A stretch of 64,000 bases of DNA. It comes from Betaproteobacteria bacterium. GTDB lineage: Bacteria > Pseudomonadota > Gammaproteobacteria > Burkholderiales > Usitatibacteraceae. Numbering within the stretch: the first letter of the stretch is position 1; each line of letters starts with the position of its first letter. This document shows positions 1 to 10,274 of this stretch, piece after piece. Where the stretch lies: assembly GCA_016720925.1 (NCBI GenBank), contig JADKJR010000022.1, positions 1-64,000 of the forward strand, read 5' to 3'. The position numbers and the translations under genes were made by a program. Below the pieces are notes generated by a model. That model made no database searches. It was not told the origin of the DNA and worked only from the letters and a program-made list of their open reading frames with translations.

Positions 1-3000
1 GCTGCTGGTGCTAAAGGTGAACGCGGTCAGGCCGCTGGAGGCGGTCGCGGTCAGCGTGATCGGCGTGACGCCGAAGGTCACCGGCGAGGCCGGGGGCGAA
101 GGTCACCGTCTGACTGGCCTGATTGATCACCACATTGGCGTTGGCCGAGGCGCTGGCGACGTTGGCATTGCCGGCCTGGCTGGCGGTGAGGACACAGGTA
201 CCAACGCCGACGATGGTGAGCTGGTTGGTGGCCACCGTACAGATGCTGGCCGCGCTGCTGGTGCTAAAGGTGAACGCGGTCAGGCCGCTGGAGGCGGTCG
301 CGGTCAGCGTGATCGGCGTGACGCCGAAGGTCACCGGCGAGGCCGGGGCGAAGGTCACCGTCTGACTGGCCTGATTGATCACCACATTGGCGTTGGCCGA
401 GGCGCTGGCGACGTTGGCATTGCCGGCCTGGCTGGCGGTGAGGACACAGGTACCAACGCCGACGATGGTGAGCTGGTTGGTGGCCACCGTACAGATGCTG
501 GCCGCGCTGCTGGTGCTAAAGGTGAACGCGGTCAGGCCGCTGGAGGCGGTCGCGGTCAGCGTGATCGGCGTGACGCGCAAGGTCACCGGCGAGGCCAGGG
601 CGAAGGTCACCGTCTGACTGGCCTGATTGATCACCACATTGGCGTTGGCCGAGGCGCTGGCGACGTTGGCATTGCCGGCCTGGCTGGCGGTGAGGACACA
701 GGTACCAACGCCGACGATGGTGAGCTGGTTGGTGGCCACCGTACAGATGCTGGCCGCGCTGCTGGTGCTAAAGGTGAACGCGGTCAGGCCGCTGGAGGCG
801 GTCGCGGTCAGCGTGATCGGCGTGACGCCGAAGGTCACCGGCGAGGCCGGGGCGAAGGTCACCGTCTGACTGGCCTGATTGATCACCACATTGGCGTTGG
901 CCGAGGCGCTGGCGACGTTGGCATTGCCCGGCTGGCGGTGAGGACACAGGTACCAACGCCGACGATGGTGAGCTGGTTGGTGGCCACCGTACAGATGCTG
1001 GCCGCGCTGCTGGTGCTAAAGGTGAACGCGGTCAGGCCGCTGGAGGCGGTCGCGGTCAGCGTGATCGGCGTGACGCCGAAGGTCACCGGCGAGGCCGGGG
1101 CGAAGGTCACCGTCTGACTGGCCTGATTGATCACCACATTGGCGTTGGCCGAGGCGCTGGCGACGTTGGCATTGCCGGCCTGGCTGGCGGTGAGGACACA
1201 GGTACCAACGCCGACGATGGTGAGCTGGTTGGTGGCCACCGTACAGATGCTGGCCGCGCTGCTGGTGCTAAAGGTGAACGCGGTCAGGCCGCTGGAGGCG
1301 GTCGCGGTCAGCGTGATCGGCGTGACGCCGAAGGTCACCGGCGAGGCCGGGGCGAAGGTCACCGTCTGACTGGCCTGATTGATCACCACATTGGCGTTGG
1401 CCGAGGCGCTGGCGACGTTGGCATTGCCGGCCGGCTGGCGGTGAGGACACAGGTACCAACGCCGACGATGGTGAGCTGGTGGGTGGCCACCGTACAGATG
1501 CTGGCCGCGCTGCTGGTGCTAAAGGTGAACGCGGTCAGGCCGCTGGAGGCGGTCGCGGTCAGCGTGATCGGCGTGACGCCGAAGGTCACCGGCGAGGCCG
1601 GGCGAAGGTCACCGTCTGACTGGCCTGATTGGTTGCACCACATTGGCGGGTGTGAGCCGGGCGCTGGCGACGTTGGCATTGCGGCGGCTGGCGGTGAGGC
1701 ACAAGGTACCAACGCCGACGATGGTGAGCTGGTTGGTGGCCACCGTACAGATGCTGGCCGCGCTGCTGGTGCTAAAGGTGAACGCGGTCAGGCCGCTGGA
1801 GGCGGTCGCGGTCAGCGTGATCGGCGTGACGCCGAAGGTCACCGGCGAGGCCGGGGCGAAGGTCACCGTCTGACTGGCCTGATTGATCACCACATTGGCG
1901 TTGGCCGAGGCGCTGGCGACGTTGGCATTGCCGGCCTGGCTGGCGGTGAGGACACAGGTACCAACGCCGACGATGGTGAGCTGGTTGGTGGCCACCGTAC
2001 AGATGCTGGCCGCGCTGCTGGTGCTAAAGGTGAACGCGGTCAGGCCGCTGGAGGCGGTCGCGGTCAGCGTGATCGGCGTGACGCCGAAGGTCACCGGCGA
2101 GGCCGGGGCGAAGGTCACCGTCTGACTGGCCTGATTGATCACCACATTGGCGTTGGCCGAGGCGCTGGCGACGTTGGCATTGCCGGCCTGGCTGGCGGTG
2201 AGGACACAGGTACCAACGCCGACGATGGTGAGCTGGTTGGTGGCCACCGTACAGATGCTGGCCGCGCTGCTGGTGCTAAAGGTGAACGCGGTCAGGCCGC
2301 TGGTGGCGGTGGCGGTCAAGGTGATCGGGGCGACGCCGAAGGTCACCGGCGAGGCCAGGGCGAAGGTCACCGTCTGACTGGCCTGATTGATCACCACATT
2401 GGCGTTGGCCGAGGCGCTGGCGACGTTGGCATTGCCGGCCCGGCTGGCGGTGAGGACACAGGTACCAACGCCGACGATGGTGAGCTGGTTGGTGGCCACC
2501 GTACAGATGCTGGCCGCGCTGCTGGTGCTAAAGGTGAACGCGGTCAGGCCGCTGGAGGCGGTCGCGGTCAGCGTGATCGGCGTGACGCCGAAGGTCACCG
2601 GCGAGGCCGGGGCGAAGGTCACCGTCTGACTGGCCTGATTGATCACCACATTGGCGTTGGCCGAGGCGCTGGCGACGTTGGCATTGCCGGCCTGGCTGGC
2701 GGTGAGGACACAGGTACCAACGCCGACGATGGTGAGCTGGTTGGTGGCCACCGTACAGATGCTGGCCGCGCTGCTGGTGCTAAAGGTGAACGCGGTCAGG
2801 CCGCTGGAGGCGGTCGCGGTCAGCGTGATCGGCGTGACGCCGAAGGTCACCGGCGAGGCCGGGGCGAAAGGTCACCGTCTGACTGGCCTGATTGATCACC
2901 ACATTGGCGTTGGCCGAGGCGCTGGCGACGTTGGCATTGCCGGCCTGGCTGGCGGTGAGGACACAGGTACCAACGCCGACGATGGTGGAGCTGGTTGGTG

Positions 3001-5900
3001 GCCACCGTACAGATGCTGGCCGCGCTGCTGGTGCTAAAGGTGAACGCGGTCAGGCCGCTGGAGGCGGTCGCGGTCAGCGTGATCGGCGTGACGCCGAAGG
3101 TCACCGGCGAGGCCAGGGCGAAGGTCACCGTCTGACTGGCCTGATTGATCACCACATTGGCGTTGGCCGAGGCGCTGGCGACGTTGGCATTGCCGGCTGG
3201 CTGGCGGTGAGGACACAGGTACCAACGCCGACGATGGTGAGCTGGTTGGTGGCCACCGTACAGATGCTGGCCGCGCTGCTGGTGCTAAAGGTGAACGCGG
3301 TCAGGCCGCTGGGAGGCGGTCGCGGTCAGCGTGATCGGCGTGACGCCGAAGGTCACCGGCGAGGCCGGGGCGAAGGTCACCGTCTGACTGGCCTGATTGA
3401 TCACCACATTGGCGTTGGCCGAGGCGCTGGCGACGTTGGCATTGCCGGCCTTGGCTGGCGGAGGACACAGGTACCAACGCCGACGATGGTAGAGCTGGTT
3501 GGTGGCCACCGTACAGATGCTGGCCGCGCTGCTGGTGCTAAAGGTGAACGCGGTCAGGCCGCTGGAGGCGGTCGCGGTCAGCGTGATCGGCGTGACGCCG
3601 AAGGTCACCGGCGAGGCCGGGGCGAAGGTCACCGTCTGACTGGCCTGATTGATCACCACATTGGCGTTGGCCGAGGCGCTGGCGACGTTGGCATTGCCGG
3701 CCTGGCTGGCGGTGAGGACACAGGTACCAACGCCGACGATGGTGAGCTGGTTGGTGGCCACCGTACAGATGCTGGCCGCGCTGCTGGTGCTAAAGGTGAA
3801 CGCGGTCAGGCCGCTGGAGGCGGTCGCGGTCAGCGTGATCGGCGTGACGCCGAAGGTCACCGGCGAGGCCGGGGCGAAGGTCACCGTCTGACTGGCCTGA
3901 TTGATCACCACATTGGCGTTGGCCGAGGCGCTGGCGACGTTGGCATTGCCGGCCCGGCTGGCGGTGAGGACACAGGTACCAACGCCGACGATGGTGAGCT
4001 GGTTGGTGGCCACCGTACAGATGCTGGCCGCGCTGCTGGTGCTAAAGGTGAACGCGGTCAGGCCGCTGGAGGCGGTCGCGGTCAGCGTGATCGGCGTGAC
4101 GCCGAAGGTCACCGGCGAGGCCGGGGCGAAGGTCACCGTCTGACTGGCCTGATTGATCACCACATTGGCGTTGGCCGAGGCGCTGGCGACGTTGGCATTG
4201 CCGGCCCTGGCTGGCGGTGAGGACACAGGTACCAACGCCGACGATGGTGAGCTGGTTGGTGGCCACCGTACAGATGCTGGCCGCGCTGCTGGTGCTAAAG
4301 GTGAACGCGGTCAGGCCGCTGGAGGCGGTCGCGGTCAGCGTGATCGGCGTGACGCCGAAGGTCACCGGCGAGGCCGGGGCGAAGGTCACCGTCTGACTGG
4401 CCTGATTGATCACCATTGGCGTTGGCCGAGGCGCTGGCGACGTTGGCATTGCCGGCCTGGCTGGCGGTGAGGACACAGGTACCAACGCCGACGATGGTGA
4501 GCTGGTTGGTGGCCACCGTACAGATGCTGGCCGCGCTGCTGGTGCTAAAGGTGAACGCGGTCAGGCCGCTGGAGGCGGTCGCGGTCAGCGTGATCGGCGT
4601 GACGCCGAAGGTCACCGGCGAGGCCGGGGCGAAGGTCACCGTCTGACTGGCCTGATTGATCACCACATTGGCGTTGGCCGAGGCGCTGGCGACGTTGGCA
4701 TTGCCGGCCTGGCTGGCGGTGAGGACACAGGTACCAACGCCGACGATGGTGAGCTGGTTGGTGGCCACCGTACAGATGCTGGCCGCGCTGCTGGTGCTAA
4801 AGGTGAACGCGGTCAGGCCGCTGGAGGCGGTCGCGGTCAGCGTGATCGGCGTGACGCCGAAGGTCACCGGCGAGGCCGGGGCGAAGGTCACCGTCTGACT
4901 GGCCTGATTGATCACCACATTGGCGTTGGCCGAGGCGCTGGCGACGTTGGCATTGCCGGCCCTGGCTGGCGGTGAGGACACAGGTACCAACGCCGACGAT
5001 GGTGAGCTGGTTGGTGGCCACCGTACAGATGCTGGCCGCGCTGCTGGTGCTAAAGGTGAACGCGGTCAGGCCGCTGGAGGCGGTCGCGGTCAGCGTGATC
5101 GGCGTGACGCCGAAGGTCACCGGCGAGGCCGGGGCGAAGGTCACCGTCTGACTGGCCTGATTGATCACCACATTGGCGTTGGCCGAGGCGCTGGCGACGT
5201 TGGCATTGCCGGCCTGGCTGGCGGTGAGGACACAGGTACCAACGCCGACGATGGTGAGCTGGTTGGTGGCCACCGTACAGATGCTGGCCGCGCTGCTGGT
5301 GCTAAAGGTGAACGCGGTCAGGCCGCTGGAGGCGGTCGCGGTCAGCGTGATCGGCGTGACGCCGAAGGTCACCGGCGAGGCCGGGGCGAAGGTCACCGTC
5401 TGACTGGCCTGATTGATCACCACATTGGCGTTGGCCGAGGCGCTGGCGACGTTGGCATTGCCGGCCTGGCTGGCGGTGAGGACACAGGTACCAACGCCGA
5501 CGATGGTGAGCTGGTTGGTGGCCACCGTACAGATGCTGGCCGCGCTGCTGGTGCTAAAGGTGAACGCGGTCAGGCCGCTGGAGGCGGTCGCGGTCAGCGT
5601 GATCGGCGTGACGCCGAAGGTCACCGGCGAGGCCGGGGCGAAGGTCACCGTCTGACTGGCCTGATTGATCACCACATTGGCGTTGGCCGAGGCGCTGGCG
5701 ACGTTGGCATTGCCGGCCTGGCTGGCGGTGAGGACACAGGTACCAACGCCGACGATGGTGAGCTGGTTGGTGGCCACCGTACAGATGCTGGCCGCGCTGC
5801 TGGTGCTAAAGGTGAACGCGGTCAGGCCGCTGGAGGCGGTCGCGGTCAGCGTGATCGGCGTGACGCCGAAGGTCACCGGCGAGGCCGGGGCGAAGGTGAC
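1..5900 (-). repeat. 252-bp tandem repeat array, 23 complete copies plus an edge partial
   Basis: Unit boundaries at the ttgatcaccac motif fall at 123, 375, 627, 879, 1127, 1379, 1629, 1883, 2135, 2387, 2639, 2892, 3145, 3397, 3649, 3901, 4153, 4406, 4656, 4908, 5161, 5413 and 5665. The standard spacing is 252 bp (84 codons), but several intervals are 248, 250, 253 or 254 bp, which breaks the frame. Copies are nearly identical. The clearest divergent unit is near 2300-2360, which carries a cluster of substitutions. The array ends at about 5900, where sequence diverges into a non-repeated Ig-like module. It codes on the minus strand for the core of the giant surface protein and continues past position 1. 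Confidence 0.95.
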
Positions 5901-7521
5901 GGTCTGCGGGGCTGCTGCTATGTTAACGAGTTGTGTAACTTGGGGGGCTGCATTGAAGATAGAACTACCCGCTTGGTTCGCAGCGATGGTGCATGACCCA
6001 CCTGTAACGATGGTTACCAACCCACTGGATAAATCTACTGTACAAATGCCTGAAGTTTGCGTTGTGTACGCAACCGCGAGGCCGGATGTCGCGGTCGCAG
6101 AAACACTGAAGGTTCCACCAGGCGAATATGTAGGCGTTGGCGCGGCGCCAAAACTGATTGTCTGATTGGCTTTGGGAATCACGCTGTTAGATGCCGCTGA
6201 AGGCGTACCCGGGCCTGCGCTGTTGGTGGCGGTAACCGTAAAGGTATAGCTCGTGCCATTGGTCAATCCTGTCACGTTGATAGACGTGCAGGGCGCGGTG
6301 CAGGTTCCTGTCAGGCCGCCAGGATTGGATGTAGCGGTATAACCGGTAATGGTTGAACCTCCATTCGAACCCGGCGCGCTGAAAGTCACCGTCGCTTGTG
6401 TATTGCCAGCAGTGGCGGTGCCGATTGTGGGTGCGCCGGGCGCCGTGCCGGAAATAACGAAGCTTTGCGGTGCTGTTGCGGCCGCATTGCCAGTTGGCAT
6501 CGCCAATTTGATTGGCCGCGATGGTGCAGATGCCCGCCGTCAGCATCGTGACGTTGAGGCCGGATATCGAACATACCGTTGAGGTTGTCGACGAAAGGGC
6601 GACCGTCAGGCCGGAATTTGAGGTTGGCGTCGGAAGCGTAAATGGATTGGTGGCGCTAAAAAGACGATCGGCGATGGGGTTGAAAGCGATTGCCTGGTTG
6701 GCCTTTTGAATCGTTAGTGTGAAAGATTGGCTATCCGAGCCAATGCTGTTCATCGCCCCGAGGGTCAATGAATAGATCCCCACGGTACCCAAAGCTGGCG
6801 TTCCGGACAGAGCGCTGCCGCCGAAGGTTACCCCTGTTGGTAGCGTGCCAGTTTGCGAGATAGTTGGGGTGGGCGCTCCCGTAGCAATGACTGCAAAATT
6901 AAGTGGCGAATTTACAGAAAATGTTGCCGCACTCGCACTTGTGATCGTCGGCGTAATACCAAGATTCAATGTGAGGCTGGCAGAAATTGGTACGTCGGGA
7001 TCCGAAGGGAAGCAGGCCGTGCCAGTTGGTTTCAAAAGGATTGTTGAATAGGTGCTTAGGTCCAATACGTACGAGCTATTTATTGCACTGGGTTGCGGAG
7101 AAAGGGTGAATGTGGCTAATAGTTGACCCACAGATGGCGCAGGCGCGACCGGGGATCCGCTTCGGACACCGCCGAAGTCAAAAAGACGTTGGATTATTTA
7201 TGGCCAGTGGATACCTGGTGCAGATTCATACGCTTCTAAGGTCGCGGCGCCATTTTGCACGCAATGTGACCTGAAAGCGATTTCCTTCTCCTGATGCTGC
7301 CTGAAGGTAAATTACCGCGCCACACACGCCTTCCGTCGCTGCAGAGGTTGTCGTAACACATAGCGAAACGACGGTGGAGCTTCCACTCGAAAATTGGCTG
7401 TACCGGGAACGGGAGCAGTGCACCGGTGCCAGCCGAAAAAACGTTGTCACGGTGGCGCTTGCGTTTCCCGCAAGAGAACCCATACGGTTGCCATGAAGAA
7501 AAATAGTGCAGTCTTTTTCAT
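1..7521 (-). CDS. Giant secreted Ig-like repeat protein, C-terminus outside the window, several frameshifts
   Basis: Probable surface or secreted adhesin-like protein. The start at 7521 (ATG AAA AAG) gives a hydrophobic leader that, after one indel near 7485, continues to an Ala-x-Ala cleavage site. A Cys-containing N-terminal domain follows (about 7480-7000), then a putative-Ig domain (about 6950-6720), an Ig-like Cys module, a fibronectin type III domain (about 6460-6190), another Ig-like module, and then the 84-residue repeat core (from 5900 to the window edge). Each repeat has the QTVTFAPASPVTFGV / ICTVATNQLTIVGVGTC layout of bacterial Ig-like repeats, with one Cys pair. The reading frame is interrupted near 7485, 7250, 7200 (an in-frame TAA), 6500 and at many points in the array. 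The near-6500 break rejoins a standard TIAANQ..N / AAPQ-like module, so it looks like an indel. The function is inferred only from the architecture. Confidence 0.7.
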
Positions 7522-7610
7522 TTCGCCATTCCGATTCTTACGATGTTTTATTGATGTGCGAGGTGGCAACTTAGAAAGCAAGAAAGTACCCCCGCCTCAT
7601 TGCTCATTGA

Positions 7611-9858
7611 TTATGGCAAGGCCCCAGACCGGCCCTTTGCCAAGCCTATATCAGACGAATTGATAAGACCGTTCAAGTTGATGTCGTACCTGAAGGTTGC
7701 GCTATTCACCGTTCCCGACCGCCCCTTCATCAAGCCAATATCGCTTGAATTGATGAGCCGATTGTTCGAAACATCCCCAACGAAAAATCCCATTGAAGCG
7801 GAGAAATTAAGACCGCCCGGGTTTACACCAATGAGGTTCACCTTGACTCGCTTGGCATCCGGAACACCGGTGAGGGTCACGACAATGTCGTTTCCGGAAA
7901 TTGCAGATGATGCAGACCCGATACTCGCCGACGCCGCATCAACAGCATTGACTGAAGCAATTGACGAAACCGGCAGGTTGAAATGAAAAACAATTGTGTG
8001 TCCGGCGGCGATTACTCGCGGCTCAACATCAACCAAACCCGAAATTGCAGTCAAAGAATTGATCGGAATTTCGAAGGTGCCCACGGTCCCGTGAGTTTTC
8101 CTCGAAGCAACGGAAAGCAGCTCCAGTTGGACAGTTGTCAACACATTGAAGCTTTGAGCTGCTTGGGGCGCAGCGTTGTAGTTGGTGCTGCCTGCTTCGT
8201 TTGCCGCGATGGTGCAGGCATTGCCTCCCTGACTCGCCTGCAGCGTCACCGTGCTGCCGGAGACGGTGCATACGCTCGGCGTGGTGGAACTGAACACCAC
8301 CGTGAGGCCGGAGCTCGCCGTTGCGGCCACTGCAAAGGGTGGGTCATTGTCATTTCGGTTGGGAAGCGCGTCGAAGGCGATCGTCTGGTCCGCTTTGTTG
8401 ACGGTCTGCGCAAGTGCGGCAGATGTACTGGCGAGCGTGCTTGCCGTACCTTGATAAATCGCCGTGATTGAATGCGTGCCCACCAACAGCACGCCGACGG
8501 TGCAGGCGGCGGCACCCGCGGTCAAAGCCTGCGCACCGCATCCAGCGATATTCACTCCCCGTCCGGAAAGCCACCGCCGTTCCGTTTAGCCCGCCAGTGA
8601 CTGTTGCCGTGAAGGTAACGTTCTCGCCATACAGCGACGGATTCAGATTCGACACCAATGCGGTACTGGTCGCGGCAGGATACTGGGTCGCCACCGGCAC
8701 ATAGGATTGCCCGCCGAACGTACCATTGCCCATCTGTCCGTTCGGGTTATTTCCCCAGCAGCTGCTTACGCCGGTGCTGAGAAGCGCACAGGTATGCTGC
8801 GCCCCGGCAGCTACGGCGATCACGCCGGACGCGATAACGTCCACGGGCGTATTGCGGTCCGTATTGGTGCCGTCACCAATCTGTCCGGATGAATTTTGGC
8901 CCCAACACTTTACGCCGCCGCCAACAGTCAGGGCACAGGTGTGATACTGGCCTGCGGTAACTGCCGACACGCCCGAATTCAGTCCAAATACGTCCATTGG
9001 CGCCGGCTCGGTGGTTCCTGACGTGGCAATACCAATCGCGCCATAAGCGTTGTCACCCCAGCACTTCACGCCACCCGTTGTCAACAGCGCGCAACTATGG
9101 TCTGAGCCTGCCGCGACGGACGCAACTCCCGATGTCAGCCCTGTCACTGATACTGGTGCAATTTGAAAATTAGCAGTAGAGCCATCGCCTAATTGAAGGC
9201 CGTAATTCGCGCCCCAACAAACGGCAGCGCCAGCGTTGACTGCGCAGGCGTGGGCATAGCCCGCCGAGAGGGCAGTTACGCCTGATCCTAGGCCCGATAC
9301 TGGCGCGGGAGTATGTGCCTCTGCGATTGTGCCGTTGCCAAGTTGCCCGTCATTGTTGCTTCCCCAGCACTGCACGCCGCCTGTGGTACTCAATGCACAA
9401 CTGAAGGATTGTCCGGAACTGTCTCCACCCGCGATGACTCTAGTTATGCCGGACAAACCGGAAACGTCGACCGGGACAGGACTTTGAATGATCGAGTTAT
9501 CACCCAATTGGCCATGCGCGTTCCCGCCCCAGCATTTCACCGCACCAGTGCTGGTGACCGCGCAACTATGCGAGGCGCCCGCGGCAAGCGCAATGCTGCC
9601 GAAGGGAAGGCTTGAAACGTTGGCCGGCGTGGAACGCGCGATGGTGGTGCCGTCGCCCAACTGGCCATTGGCATTGATGCCCCAGCAAACTACGCCACCC
9701 GCCGCGGTCGAGGCACAATTGTGCGCACCGCCCGCGGTAATAAGTTGTGCATGAACAAAGGAGGCCGTCGACATGAGCGCCATTGCCAGTGCTAGCGCAA
9801 CTAGCAACGTGACATGCGACCAAAAGGTTTGCCTTTGCCAAATCTTGACAAGGTGCAT
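7611..9858 (-). CDS. Secreted RCC1-repeat protein with C-terminal dockerin-like module, one frameshift
   Basis: The start is the ATG at 9858; a longer TTG start exists at 9909, but the shorter one gives a clean signal peptide ending FVHA|Q. Next come seven RCC1-type repeats, each with a C-A...CWG.N..GQLG signature, enough for one seven-bladed propeller. Then come an Ig-like repeat domain, a second Ig module with CTV/CTIAANEAG cysteines, a domain beginning VASRKTHG, and two EF-hand-like loops (DVSNNRLINSSD and DINLNGLINSSD) typical of type I dockerins. The frame breaks at the CCCC run 8557-8560 (GGGG on the coding strand); removing one base joins VAFRTG to VNIAGC. It lies downstream of a gene with the same C-terminal module. 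RCC1 propellers usually bind proteins; the partner here is unknown. Confidence 0.8.
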
Positions 9859-10274
9859 GTCGGCGCTTGCGCAAAACTCGTGCGAGACGGCGCAATTTCC
9901 CACGCGCAACGAGTTTTTACGGACGTGAATGAATTTTGCGCACGGTGCGCAGCGTGCATAGCGGACTTTCTATCGTGCTGTTTGTCGTATGGTTCTCTTG
10001 CCGGGGCCATGTTTATACAACCTGAAGTGTCCGGCCTGCCATGCTACCCGAATGCCGTATTACCCGTGCAGACGAATGCACGTTTACTCTATTCGACGGA
10101 CTATGCATGGGACTCGGCGGCTGTGCTGTGACGTGGCGCACAGTTTTTCAAATACTGTGGCGCGCCGAAAAAGCATTGTTGGGGAAAGAGAAACGCAAGC
10201 ACTGGCGGGGCTGTTGGCGACATTGTGGTCGGAAAGCCGCGCCCAGGCTGGGTTTCTTGCCTGTGCGGTGGCAA
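9859..10274. other. Intergenic region between two secreted-protein genes
   Basis: This 416-bp stretch separates two minus-strand genes. It contains one copy of the dispersed palindromic element (10190-10255) soon after the stop codon of the upstream gene. I see no convincing gene or promoter in the rest. Confidence 0.6.
10190..10255. repeat. Dispersed palindromic element, copy G (degenerate)
   Basis: The left end GAAACGCAAGCACTGGCGGGG matches the family left arm. The segment ttgtggtcggaaagccgcgcc closely matches the equivalent part of the copy at 36626. The right arm is degenerate (CCCAGGCTGGGTTT). It lies 3' of the minus-strand gene ending at 10275. Confidence 0.65.

Noticed and set aside
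1..5900. CRISPR array
   Set aside because: Units are 252 bp, contiguous and without unique spacers; they encode protein.
8..5996. Long plus-strand open frames across the repeat array (Gly/Arg/Asp-rich)
   Set aside because: The repeat length is a multiple of three, so a stop-free antisense frame is copied with each unit. The composition is that of a shadow frame, whereas the minus strand gives a known Ig-like repeat flanked by related modules.
9780..9800. Possible further palindromic element (gccagtgctagcg)
   Set aside because: It lies within the signal-peptide codons of the RCC1 protein and has no matching second arm.
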